Assembly: GCA_017417465.1 (NCBI GenBank)
Contig: JAFPZD010000142.1
Location: 1-64,000 of the forward strand
Direction of reading: 5' to 3'
DNA from: Prevotella sp.
GTDB lineage: Bacteria > Bacteroidota > Bacteroidia > Bacteroidales > Bacteroidaceae
DNA length: 64,000 bases
Positions 7,233 through 15,433 of this stretch are shown here, in pieces. Position 1 is the stretch's first letter. Each line of letters opens with the position of its first letter. A program made the translations under genes and the position numbers. The notes beneath the pieces were generated by a model. That model was not told the DNA's origin. It did not search any database and saw nothing but the letters and a program-made list of their open reading frames with translations.

Positions 7233-8111
7233 ATGAAAAAGACGAAACGAAATACGGGTCGCCGCGGCGGCATGCAGCTTGTAACCCTGATTATCAGCAC
7301 CACCATGGTGCTCACGCTGCTGGGCCTCGTGGTGCTCTCGGTGTTGACAGCCCGTAACCTGTCAACCTATATGCGTGAGAATGTGACCGTCAACGTTGTC
7401 CTTGGCGACACGGTGTCGGTGGTCAGTGGAAAAGCCCTTGGCGGACGTCTTGAACTGCTGCCTTACGCGAAGGTGGTGACCTATATCAGCAAGGACGAGG
7501 CGCTGGCCGTCGCTACGCAGGAGATGGGCGCCGACCCCACGGAGTTTGCCGGCGTGAACCCCTTTCAAGCGGAACTTGAGATACAGATGCGTGCTGAGTA
7601 TGCCAACAGCGACTCGCTGCGCGCCATTGCGCAGGGGCTGCTGAAAGACTCGCGCGTGGTCGACGTGGTCTATACTAAGGAGCAGATTGACAGCATGAAC
7701 CGCCTGCTCCGGCCCGTCAACATAGGCCTGCTGTCGTTAGCAGCGCTGCTCATCTTTATTTGTTATACGCTCATCAGCAACTCTGTGCAGCTGAGCGTCT
7801 ACGCTCGTCGCTTCCTCATCCACACCATGAAGTTGGTAGGCGCACCGTGGTCGTTCATCCGCCGGCCCTTCGTGCGGCAAGCCATCGGCGTGGGCATTGT
7901 CTCTGCGCTGCTCACCTGTGCCCTTTTGGGTGTTGTCGTCTACGTGCTGTATCCCTACGTGCCGGCCATCGACGTGGTGGTGACGTGGCGCGAGCTGGCC
8001 ATCACGGCTGCCTGCGTCTTCGTGTTCGGCTTCGTCATTATGGTGATTTGCACGTTGCTGTCGGTCAACAAGTTCCTGCGAATGACGGCGGGGGAGCTGT
8101 ATAAGATTTGA
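7233..8111 (+). CDS. ftsX: Cell division ABC transporter permease FtsX
   Basis: 292-residue inner-membrane protein. It has one N-terminal transmembrane segment (LVTLIISTTMVLTLLGLVVL), a periplasmic domain of about 120 residues and three C-terminal helices, the FtsX topology. With FtsE it couples ATP hydrolysis to peptidoglycan hydrolases at the septum. The motif MKLVGAPWSFIRRPF is the typical cytoplasmic loop of the family. ftsE is not next to it. It may head a unit with the DUF3098 protein and uppP, separated by a repeat array. Confidence 0.93.
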   Translation: MKKTKRNTGRRGGMQLVTLIISTTMVLTLLGLVVLSVLTARNLSTYMRENVTVNVVLGDTVSVVSGKALGGRLELLPYAKVVTYISKDEALAVATQEMGADPTEFAGVNPFQAELEIQMRAEYANSDSLRAIAQGLLKDSRVVDVVYTKEQIDSMNRLLRPVNIGLLSLAALLIFICYTLISNSVQLSVYARRFLIHTMKLVGAPWSFIRRPFVRQAIGVGIVSALLTCALLGVVVYVLYPYVPAIDVVVTWRELAITAACVFVFGFVIMVICTLLSVNKFLRMTAGELYKI

Positions 8112-8274
8112 AGAGGAGTTAAGGGGAGTTAGGGGGAGTTCCTTTTGGGAGTTTCTTCTGGGAGTTAAGGGGAGTTAGGGGGAGTTAAAGGGGAGTTAAA
8201 GGGACGATAGATGGGAGTTGAAGAGGAGTTAAGAGGAGTTAGGGGGAGTTAAAGGGGAGTTAAAGGGACGATAG
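8112..8274. repeat. GGAGTTA tandem repeat array with two defined ends
   Basis: About fifteen copies of GGAGTTA separated by 3-5 purine-rich bases. The array ends twice with the 19-mer GGAGTTAAAGGGACGATAG (8192-8210 and 8256-8274). The same end occurs at 46576-46594, 47229-47247 and, inverted and one base shorter, 37700-37717. Confidence 0.85.
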
Positions 8275-8373
8275 AGTTGCTGCAGAATAGTAACGTCTGA
8301 TAGTTCCTAATAATAGAAAGGGTAAAAGGTAACGAAATAAATAAGGTAAAAAAGTTAAAAGGTAAACAACAAT

Positions 8374-8616
8374 ATGGACAAGAAAGACTTTGCTTTCGGA
8401 CGCATGAACTTTATCCTGTTAGCAGCAGGCATGCTTGTAGTCATCATTGGTTTCGTCTTGATGGGAGGCGACGGCTCGTCGGCCGATGCTTACAACCCTG
8501 ACATCTTCAGTGCACGGCGCATCAAGGTTGCCCCGTTGCTCTGCCTGTTAGGCTTCGTCTCGATGATCTACGCCGTGGTCCATAAACCCAAAGACAAGAA
8601 GGAGGTTGTTGAATGA
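8374..8616 (+). CDS. DUF3098 family membrane protein
   Basis: 80-residue protein with two transmembrane helices (residues about 11-30 and 52-69) joined by a short loop with YNPDIFSARRIKVAPLLCL, the signature of the Bacteroidota DUF3098 family, often found between ftsX and uppP. Function unknown. Its stop overlaps the uppP start by four bases, so translation is probably coupled. Confidence 0.85.
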   Translation: MDKKDFAFGRMNFILLAAGMLVVIIGFVLMGGDGSSADAYNPDIFSARRIKVAPLLCLLGFVSMIYAVVHKPKDKKEVVE

Positions 8617-9470
8617 GCTGGCTTGAAACCGTCATCATCGCCATTGTCGAGGGCTTGACCGAATTCCTGCCAGTGTCGTCGACGGGCCACATGATTATTG
8701 CCCAGAACCTGCTGGGCGTGCCGCAGGGCGACCCTTTCGTTCATGCTTTCACGTTCATCATCCAGTTTGGTGCCATCCTGTCGGTGGTGTGCCTCTATTG
8801 GAAGCGCTTCTTCCAGTTCGACAACACGCCGGCTCCTGAGGGCAGTTCGGCCTGGCAGAAGCTGAAGCATAAGTACTACTTCTACTGGTTGCTCATCGTG
8901 GGCGTCTTGCCTGCCGTCATCATTGGTCTGGCCGCCAAGAAGTCTGGTTTGCTCGACTGGCTCCTCGACAGCGTTGAGGTTGTGGCCGTGATGCTGGTGG
9001 TGGGTGGCGTGTTCATGCTCTACTGCGACAAACTGTTCAATAAGGGGAAGGAAGAGACACGGGTCAACGAGAAACGCGCATTTAACATCGGCCTCTACCA
9101 GTGCATATCGGTGATTCCGGGCGTGTCGCGCTCGATGGCCACCATCGTTGGCGGCATGACGCAGGGTCTCACGCGAAAGCGTGCTGCCGAGTTCTCGTTC
9201 TTCCTCGCCGTGCCCACTATGGCCGGCGCTACGCTGCTCGACCTGCTCGACCTGCTGAAGGAAGACGCTGTCTGGGCGACCCCTCACAATATTACGATGC
9301 TCGTGCTGGGGTGTGTTGTGGCTTTTGTGGTGGCGTTGCTGGCCATGAAGTGGTTTGTGGCCTTCCTCACGAAATACGGCTTCAAGGCCTTCGGCGTCTA
9401 TCGCATCATTGTGGGCGGCATCATCATCCTGCTGCTGCTCACGGGACACTCATTAGCAATGGTTGACTGA
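8613..9470 (+). CDS. uppP: Undecaprenyl-diphosphatase
   Basis: 285-residue polytopic membrane phosphatase that recycles undecaprenyl diphosphate to the monophosphate carrier for cell-wall and glycan synthesis. The two conserved active-site regions are present: EGLTEFLPVSSTGHM near the N-terminus and PGVSRSMATIVGG in the middle. Length and hydrophobic profile are typical. It overlaps the DUF3098 gene (ATGA) and truB (TGATG), forming a tight operon. Confidence 0.95.
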   Translation: MSWLETVIIAIVEGLTEFLPVSSTGHMIIAQNLLGVPQGDPFVHAFTFIIQFGAILSVVCLYWKRFFQFDNTPAPEGSSAWQKLKHKYYFYWLLIVGVLPAVIIGLAAKKSGLLDWLLDSVEVVAVMLVVGGVFMLYCDKLFNKGKEETRVNEKRAFNIGLYQCISVIPGVSRSMATIVGGMTQGLTRKRAAEFSFFLAVPTMAGATLLDLLDLLKEDAVWATPHNITMLVLGCVVAFVVALLAMKWFVAFLTKYGFKAFGVYRIIVGGIIILLLLTGHSLAMVD

Positions 9471-10171
9471 TGAATTTCCAAGAAGGCGAAATACTGCATA
9501 TCAACAAGCCCTACGGCATGACGTCGTTCGGTGCATTGGCTTTCGTGCGTACACGACTGTCGAAGAAGCTGCATGTCCGTCGGCTGAAGACGGGCCATGC
9601 AGGCACCCTCGACCCTCTGGCTACGGGCGTGCTCGTCCTTTGCACCGGGCGTGCCACTAAGCGCATCGACGAGCTGCAGGTGGCCACGAAGGAGTACACA
9701 GCCACCCTCCAGCTTGGTGCCACCACGGCCAGCTACGACCGTGAGCATACGGTCGACATGACTTACCCCACACGTCACATCACCCGTGAGCTGATTGAGC
9801 AGACGCTGCAGCGCTTCGTTGGCGACATCCAGCAGGTGCCGCCCGTCTATTCCGCCTGTAATATCGATGGCCACCGTGCCTACAAGATGGCCCGCCGTGG
9901 CCAGGCCGTGGAGCTACAGGCCAAGCCCATCCGCATCGACGAGATCGAGGTCGTCAGCTTCGACCCCGTGACGATGCAGCTTGCCATCCGCGTGGTGTGT
10001 GGCAAAGGCACCTACATCCGTGCCTTAGCCCGCGACATCGGCCATGCCCTTGGCAGTGGCGCCTTCCTTACCGCGCTCTGCCGCACACGGGTCGGCGATG
10101 TGCGCATTGAAGACTGCCTGACGCTCGATGCGTTCCCCGACTGGCTCGACCGGCAGGAGATAGAATCGTAA
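9470..10171 (+). CDS. truB: tRNA pseudouridine(55) synthase TruB
   Basis: 233-residue enzyme that makes pseudouridine 55 in the T loop of tRNAs. The catalytic motif GHAGTLDPLATGVL contains the nucleophile Asp (about residue 48). The later VPPVYSACNIDGHRAYKMAR and GTYIRALARDIG segments are also typical. It lacks a long C-terminal PUA extension, as in many Bacteroidota. Translationally coupled to uppP and followed by queA after a repeat-containing gap. Confidence 0.95.
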   Translation: MNFQEGEILHINKPYGMTSFGALAFVRTRLSKKLHVRRLKTGHAGTLDPLATGVLVLCTGRATKRIDELQVATKEYTATLQLGATTASYDREHTVDMTYPTRHITRELIEQTLQRFVGDIQQVPPVYSACNIDGHRAYKMARRGQAVELQAKPIRIDEIEVVSFDPVTMQLAIRVVCGKGTYIRALARDIGHALGSGAFLTALCRTRVGDVRIEDCLTLDAFPDWLDRQEIES

Positions 10172-10215
10172 GTTGTGGCATGAGGGGAGCCCGATCATAC
10201 ACATGGCGTAGCCAA

Positions 10216-10253
10216 ATAGCAAATAGTAAATTCGTAAATAGTAAATATACGCG
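10216..10253. repeat. AAATAGTAAAT-type repeat
   Basis: Iterated (AAATAGTAAAT, CGTAAATAGTAAAT) units fill the gap directly before the queA start; the same family lies at 23330-23377 before greA and at 61240-61284. Confidence 0.7.
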
Positions 10254-11396
10254 ATGAAGCTTTCACAATTCAAGTTCAAATTGCCCGACGAGCGTGTAGC
10301 CCTCTATCCGGCCCACCGCGCCTTTACGAACGATGACGGCACCGTCGACCGCATCTTCAACCGCGACCAGTGCCGCCTCATGGTGCTGCACCGCAAGAGC
10401 CGGCAGATAGACCTTTTCAAGAAGGACGCCGACGGCAATGCCACCGACGAGCCTCTGACCTTCCGTAATGTCATCGACTATTTCGACGAGGGCGACACCT
10501 TTATCTTCAACGACACGAAGGTGTTTCCCGCGCGGCTCTATGGCACGAAGGAGAAGACCGACGCGAAGATTGAGGTGTTCCTGCTGCGCGAGCTCAATGA
10601 GGAGCTGCGCCTGTGGGACGTGCTGGTAGAGCCTGCCCGCAAGATCCGCATCGGCAACAAGCTCTTCTTCGACGGCGACGGTCCCATGGTGGCCGAGGTC
10701 ATCGACAACACCACCAGCCGTGGGCGTACCCTCCGCTTCCTCTACGACTGTCCCCACGACGAGTTCAAGCAGGAACTCTTCGAGCTGGGCGAGCCGCCAC
10801 TGCCGCGCTACATCGTTGAGCGACGTGAGGCAGAGGCCGACGACGTGGTGCAGTTCCAGACCATCTATGCTAAGAACGAGGGTGCTGTCACTGCGCCTTC
10901 CACCGGTCTCCATTTCAGCCGTGAGCTGATGAAGATTATGGAAATCCGTGGCTTCAATTTCGCCTTCCTGACCGTTCACTTGAGCCTCGGCTCCTTCGAC
11001 CCCATCGAGGTGGAGGACCTGACGAAGCACAAGATGAACTCTGAGCAGATGGTTATTCCCAAGGAGTGCTGCGACCTGGTGAACAGCACCAAGCAGTCTG
11101 GCCACCGCGTCTGTGCGGTGGGCGTCAGCACGGCACGTGCCACTGAGAGCGCCGTGGGCACCGACGGCATGCTGAAGGAGTACGACGGCTGGACCAACAA
11201 GTTCATCTTCCCGCCCTACGACTTCGGACTCTCAAATGCGCTCATCTCCAACTTCTACCACCCCGAGTCCACCATGCTTATGGTCACGGCGGCCTTCGGT
11301 GGCTACGAGCTGGTGATGGAAGCCTACAACACTGCGCTGGAGAACAATTTCAACTTCGGATGCTACGGCGATGCCATGCTTATCCTCGACGACTGA
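10254..11396 (+). CDS. queA: S-adenosylmethionine:tRNA ribosyltransferase-isomerase QueA
   Basis: 380-residue enzyme that transfers and isomerises the ribosyl group of SAM onto preQ1-modified tRNA, giving epoxyqueuosine. Seen: DTFIFNDTKVFPARL, VLVEPARKIRIG, GAVTAPSTGLHFS and the C-terminal NFYHPESTMLMVTAAFGG. Slightly longer than enterobacterial QueA because of an insertion near residues 30-65. The start follows a repeat-derived leader with no clear Shine-Dalgarno site, which is usual in this phylum. folK starts five bases after its stop. Confidence 0.95.
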   Translation: MKLSQFKFKLPDERVALYPAHRAFTNDDGTVDRIFNRDQCRLMVLHRKSRQIDLFKKDADGNATDEPLTFRNVIDYFDEGDTFIFNDTKVFPARLYGTKEKTDAKIEVFLLRELNEELRLWDVLVEPARKIRIGNKLFFDGDGPMVAEVIDNTTSRGRTLRFLYDCPHDEFKQELFELGEPPLPRYIVERREAEADDVVQFQTIYAKNEGAVTAPSTGLHFSRELMKIMEIRGFNFAFLTVHLSLGSFDPIEVEDLTKHKMNSEQMVIPKECCDLVNSTKQSGHRVCAVGVSTARATESAVGTDGMLKEYDGWTNKFIFPPYDFGLSNALISNFYHPESTMLMVTAAFGGYELVMEAYNTALENNFNFGCYGDAMLILDD

Positions 11397-11401
11397 TTGA
11401 C

Positions 11402-11902
11402 ATGAACACTGAGCTCCACCGTGCATACTTGGGACTTGGCTCAAACCTGGGCGACAAGGAAGAGAACCTGCGGCGGGCTGTTATGCTGATAAAAGAGCAG
11501 ATTGGCGACGTACGACGCCAGTCTGCTCTTTACTATTCCGAGCCGTGGGGGTTCCGTTCCGACAATGCCTTTGTCAACGCTGTCGTCATGGTCGAGACAG
11601 CGCTGTCGCCCCACCGTCTGCTGCGCGCCACCCAGCGCATCGAGCGCATTGTGGGCAAGCGTCCGGAGCATGCCACCACGCGTCCGTCGCTTTCTGAAAG
11701 CACCGACATGCCAGCGCCCAGTGCCCCTGCTTACCACGACCGGCCCATCGACATCGACATCTTGCTCTACGACGACCTCCACATTGACGAGCCTCACCTG
11801 AAGATTCCCCATCCACTGATGCAGGAGCGCGACTTCGTGATGGTTCCTCTGCGTGAGATTCTCCAGCAGGCTCCCTCTGACGATGCCGACGGGTTAACAT
11901 AA
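11402..11902 (+). CDS. folK: 2-amino-4-hydroxy-6-hydroxymethyldihydropteridine diphosphokinase FolK
   Basis: 166-residue folate-pathway kinase that pyrophosphorylates hydroxymethyl-dihydropterin. Family motifs: YLGLGSNLGDKEENL, SALYYSEPWGF, and HDRPIDIDILLYDDL followed by IPHPLMQERDFVMVPL. The loop before HDRPIDID carries about 18 extra residues (ATTRPSLSESTDMPAPSAPA) where most relatives have a short turn; this may be another in-frame insertion. ATG at 11402 is chosen because upstream codons overlap queA and lack family similarity. Confidence 0.93.
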   Translation: MNTELHRAYLGLGSNLGDKEENLRRAVMLIKEQIGDVRRQSALYYSEPWGFRSDNAFVNAVVMVETALSPHRLLRATQRIERIVGKRPEHATTRPSLSESTDMPAPSAPAYHDRPIDIDILLYDDLHIDEPHLKIPHPLMQERDFVMVPLREILQQAPSDDADGLT

Positions 11903-11943
11903 AGCATGTTCTGCGGGTCGTCAGAAATAAAATTGGCAGTTTA

Positions 11944-11975
11944 TTTGCCTACTTGGAAAAATAATTGTACCTTTG
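11944..11975 (+). promoter_or_regulatory. Promoter of the PurF-like gene
   Basis: TTTG 11944-11947, 20-bp spacer, TACCTTTG 11968-11975. Confidence 0.8.
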
Positions 11976-12014
11976 TACCCAAATTTAGAATTACAGCGAT
12001 AACAATACGACAGT

Positions 12015-13499
12015 ATGGGCGGCTTTTTTGGCACTATCTCCACACACGACTGCGTAAACGACTTGTTTTACGGCACTGACTACAATTCTCATCTCGGCAC
12101 ACGCCGTGCTGGTCTTGTCACCTTCGACCCTGAGCGAGGCTTCAACCGCAGCATCCACTCGCTGGAGCGCGACTACTTCCGTTCGAAGTTCGAAGACGAG
12201 TTGAACGATTTCGTTGGCCATCAGGGCCTTGGCGTCATCAGCGACACCGACCCGCAGCCCATCATCGTCAACTCACACTTGGGGCGCTACGCCGTGGTGA
12301 CAGTGGCCAAAATCAACAATCTCCGCGAGATTGCCGACGAGCTGCTCTCCTTGCGCATGCACCTCAGTGAGCAGAGCGCCAACAACCTGAACCAAACGGA
12401 GCTGGTGGCGCTGCTCATCAACATGGGCAACACGTTTGTCGATGGCATTAACTTGGTCTACCGCAAGATAAAAGGCTCCTGTTCAATGCTGATCCTTACC
12501 GAGGACGGCATCATCGCCGCACGCGACTTCCTCGGGCGCACACCCATCGTCATCGGCAGGAAGGAGGAGCGTATGCAGAAGCGCCTGCAGAACGGTGAAC
12601 TCGTGGAATGGAACTTGGCAGCTTACGCAGCCTCGTCGGAGTCGACGAGCTTCCCCAATCTGGGTTACAAGTCAGTGCGTGATGTCGGACCGGGCGAGAT
12701 TGTGCGCCTGCGGCCCAACGAAATCGAGGTGCTGCAGCCACCCTTCAAGCGCTGTCAAATCTGCTCCTTCCTTTGGGTGTACTACGGCTTCCCCACAAGT
12801 AACTACGAGGGCATCAACGCCGAGTATGTGCGTGAGCGCATCGGCGAGGCGATGGGCCGCCAGGACGATGTGGAGTGCGACCTCGTCTGTGGCATCCCCG
12901 ACTCTGGCGTTGGCATGGCCCAGGGCTATGCCAACGGTAGGCACGTGCCTTACAAACGTGCTGTGCTGAAGTACACGCCCACGTGGCCTCGCTCTTTCAC
13001 GCCTGGTAACCAGAGTCGTCGCAACCTCGTGGCAAAGATGAAGCTTATTCCTAACGGCGACATCCTCCGTAATCAGCGCGTCGTCTTCTGCGACGACTCC
13101 ATCGTCCGTGGCACCCAGCTGCGCGACAATGTGAAGGAGTTCTTCGAAAACGGCACGAAGGAGGTGCATGTGCGCATCAGCTGTCCGCCACTCGTCTATG
13201 GCTGTCCGTTCATTGGTTTTACCACGTCGAAGACCGACATGGAGCTCATCACCCGCCAGATTATCCGTGACTTCGAGGGCGACCACCATAAGAATCTTGA
13301 CCGCTATGCACAGGCGGGCACCCCCGAATACGAGCGTATGGTTAATGAGATTGCCCGCCGCTTAGGCCTCACCTCCCTGAAATTCGCCAGCCTGGACGAC
13401 CTGGTGGAGGCCATCGGCCTGCCCAAGGATCACATCTGCACCCACTGCTTCGACGGCTCCAGCCATGAGCAGCAGTCAGAGGGCGACTTCTTCGGGTAA
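12015..13499 (+). CDS. Amidophosphoribosyltransferase-like protein lacking the N-terminal cysteine
   Basis: 494-residue protein built like PurF: an N-terminal glutamine-amidotransferase (Ntn) domain and a C-terminal phosphoribosyltransferase domain with the PRPP loop VVFCDDSIVRGTQL. Classical PurF begins MCGI(V/F)G, with the Cys released as the nucleophile that hydrolyses glutamine. This protein begins MGGFFGTIS, so that Cys is absent. From memory, a clade of Bacteroidota and Firmicutes proteins shares the MGGFFG start. It may use ammonia or have a non-catalytic Ntn domain. Cys residues in RCQICSFLW and HICTHCFDG could bind a metal. The window does not show whether a canonical purF exists elsewhere. 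Confidence 0.85.
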   Translation: MGGFFGTISTHDCVNDLFYGTDYNSHLGTRRAGLVTFDPERGFNRSIHSLERDYFRSKFEDELNDFVGHQGLGVISDTDPQPIIVNSHLGRYAVVTVAKINNLREIADELLSLRMHLSEQSANNLNQTELVALLINMGNTFVDGINLVYRKIKGSCSMLILTEDGIIAARDFLGRTPIVIGRKEERMQKRLQNGELVEWNLAAYAASSESTSFPNLGYKSVRDVGPGEIVRLRPNEIEVLQPPFKRCQICSFLWVYYGFPTSNYEGINAEYVRERIGEAMGRQDDVECDLVCGIPDSGVGMAQGYANGRHVPYKRAVLKYTPTWPRSFTPGNQSRRNLVAKMKLIPNGDILRNQRVVFCDDSIVRGTQLRDNVKEFFENGTKEVHVRISCPPLVYGCPFIGFTTSKTDMELITRQIIRDFEGDHHKNLDRYAQAGTPEYERMVNEIARRLGLTSLKFASLDDLVEAIGLPKDHICTHCFDGSSHEQQSEGDFFG

Positions 13500-13504
13500 T
13501 AAAC

Positions 13505-13622
13505 ACGTCGTTATGGCGTTGTAACGAACCTCGTTATAACGAAATAACGTCATAACGTTATAACGAAACGTCGCAATAACGTTATAACGCAATAACGTTA
13601 TAACGAAATAACGTTATAACGA
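13505..13622. repeat. AACGTTATAACG palindromic repeat array
   Basis: About nine copies of TAACG(T/A)(T/A)ATAACG-type units. CGTTATAACG is itself a perfect palindrome. The array lies between the PurF-like gene and the S41 protease. Confidence 0.8.
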
Positions 13623-13660
13623 CAAAACAAACAGGAAAGAAACGAAAACAAACCAAGACC

Positions 13661-15250
13661 GTGAATAAAGTGAATCGTCAGATAGCAACGCTGCTGCTGT
13701 GTGTGTGTGGCGTGGCAGCCCTCGCCCAGCGTAATGTCAGCGAGGAACAGCTGCGTAAACTGAGTATTGCCGAGATGGCCGTCACCGCCCTCTACGTCGA
13801 CAGTGTCGACGAGCAGAAACTGGTTGAGGACGCCATACGAGGCATGCTTGAGAAACTCGACCCGCACTCCACCTACACCACGCCCAAGGAGACAAAGGAG
13901 ATGACGGAGCCCCTCAACGGCTCCTTCGAGGGCATCGGCGTACAGTTTAATATGGTGGAGGACACGTTGCTCGTCATTCAGACCGTCACCAACGGGCCCT
14001 CTGAGAAAATCGGCATCCTTGCCGGCGACCGCATTGTCAGCGTCAACGACACCGCCATCGCTGGCGTGAAAATGTCGAAGGAAGAGATTATGCGGCGCCT
14101 GCGTGGTCCCAAGGGCACGGTGGCCCACCTTGGCATTGTGCGCCAAGGCATTAGCGGCGTGCTGAGCTTCGACGTTGTGCGCGACAAGATTCCCGTCCAC
14201 ACCATCGATGCCACCTACATGCTGCGTCCTGGCATCGGCTATGTGCGCATTGGCAGCTTTGGTGCCACCACTTATCATGAGTTCATGGAGAGCATTGGCA
14301 AGTTGCGGAAGCAGGGCATGCGCGACCTCGTGCTCGACCTGCAGGAGAACGGTGGCGGCTACCTCCAGGCGGCTGCCGAGCTTGCCGGTGAGTTTCTGGA
14401 GAGTGGCGACCTCATCGTCTATACCGAGGGACGCCGTGTGCCTCGCCATGAGTACACTGCCGACGGTAGTGGCTCCTTCCGCGACGGTCGCATCGTCGTT
14501 CTCGTCGATGAGTATTCGGCATCGGCAGCCGAGATTGTCACTGGCGCCCTGCAAGATCAGGACCGCGGCACCGTCGTTGGCCGACGTACCTTTGGCAAGG
14601 GCCTTGTGCAACGCCCCATCGACCTGCCCGACGGCTCCATGATACGCCTTACCATCGCCCACTACTACACACCTTCGGGGCGCTGCATTCAGAAGCCTTA
14701 TGAGAAAGGTGACAAGAAGAGCTATGCCCTCGACGTGATGAACCGTCTCAAGAGTGGTGAACTGACGAGCGCCGACTCCGTGTCGAACCGCGTTGAGCAG
14801 TGGCCCGACTCGCTGAAGTTCCAGACGCTGCGCCAGCACCGCACCGTCTATGGCGGCGGTGGCATCATGCCCGACTACTTCGTGCCTCTCGACACCACCC
14901 GCTACACCCGCTACCACCGTGAGCTGGCCGCCAAGAGCATCATCATTCAGCAGAACCTGCGCTACGTTGACAACCACCGCAACCAGCTGAAGGCTCAGTA
15001 TCCTGACTTCGACACCTTCCGCCGTGATTTCGAAGTGCCGCAGACACTCATCGATGCCATCTTCGCTGAGGGCGAAAAGCAGGGCGTCAAGCCTAAGGAC
15101 GATGACGAGCGCCTCACCACGCAGCCGCAGCTGCGGCTACAGCTTAAGGCCCTTGTCGCCCGTGACCTGTGGGACATGAACGAATACTTCGCCATTATCA
15201 ACGAGCAGAACGACATCGTTCGAAAAGCCCTCGAATTACTCACGGAATAA
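13661..15250 (+). CDS. S41 family C-terminal processing peptidase
   Basis: 529-residue exported serine protease of the CtpA/Prc type. It has a signal peptide (ending CVCGVAALAQ), a PDZ domain (about residues 85-165, with GPSEKIGILAGDRIVSVND) and the S41 core with Ser in DEYSASAAEIVTG and Lys in GRRTFGKGLVQ. It probably trims or degrades envelope proteins. Translation starts at a GTG directly after the AACGTTATAACG array. The C-terminal 150 residues are the helical extension common in Bacteroidota members. Confidence 0.92.
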   Translation: MNKVNRQIATLLLCVCGVAALAQRNVSEEQLRKLSIAEMAVTALYVDSVDEQKLVEDAIRGMLEKLDPHSTYTTPKETKEMTEPLNGSFEGIGVQFNMVEDTLLVIQTVTNGPSEKIGILAGDRIVSVNDTAIAGVKMSKEEIMRRLRGPKGTVAHLGIVRQGISGVLSFDVVRDKIPVHTIDATYMLRPGIGYVRIGSFGATTYHEFMESIGKLRKQGMRDLVLDLQENGGGYLQAAAELAGEFLESGDLIVYTEGRRVPRHEYTADGSGSFRDGRIVVLVDEYSASAAEIVTGALQDQDRGTVVGRRTFGKGLVQRPIDLPDGSMIRLTIAHYYTPSGRCIQKPYEKGDKKSYALDVMNRLKSGELTSADSVSNRVEQWPDSLKFQTLRQHRTVYGGGGIMPDYFVPLDTTRYTRYHRELAAKSIIIQQNLRYVDNHRNQLKAQYPDFDTFRRDFEVPQTLIDAIFAEGEKQGVKPKDDDERLTTQPQLRLQLKALVARDLWDMNEYFAIINEQNDIVRKALELLTE

Positions 15251-15264
15251 TAGTGGACAAGTCA

Positions 15265-15385
15265 TGCCGGTCGCTGAAGCGGCGGGAACGGAGGCGATGC
15301 CCGACGGAAAACCGTCGGGAACGGAGGCCTTGACGAAGTTAACGAGGGTCGGAGAGCAGTCGGAGGTCGCTCGGAGGTCTTAAAC
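15265..15385. repeat. GC-rich CCCGACGG palindrome element
   Basis: Contains CCCGACGGAAAACCGTCGGG (15290-15309), a perfect hairpin, flanked by GGAACGGAGGC units. The palindrome recurs at 17232-17252 and, in coding form, at 40104-40180, 57811-57890 and 58274-58330. Confidence 0.75.
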
Positions 15386-15396
15386 TCCACTAAAAG

Positions 15397-15428
15397 TTTT
15401 GCGGATTAAGAAAAACTTCGTACCTTTG
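15397..15428 (+). promoter_or_regulatory. Promoter of the U32 gene
   Basis: TTTTG 15397-15401, 19-bp spacer, TACCTTTG 15421-15428, only 5 bp before the GTG start, suggesting a very short or nearly leaderless transcript. Confidence 0.75.
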
Positions 15429-15433
15429 CACCC

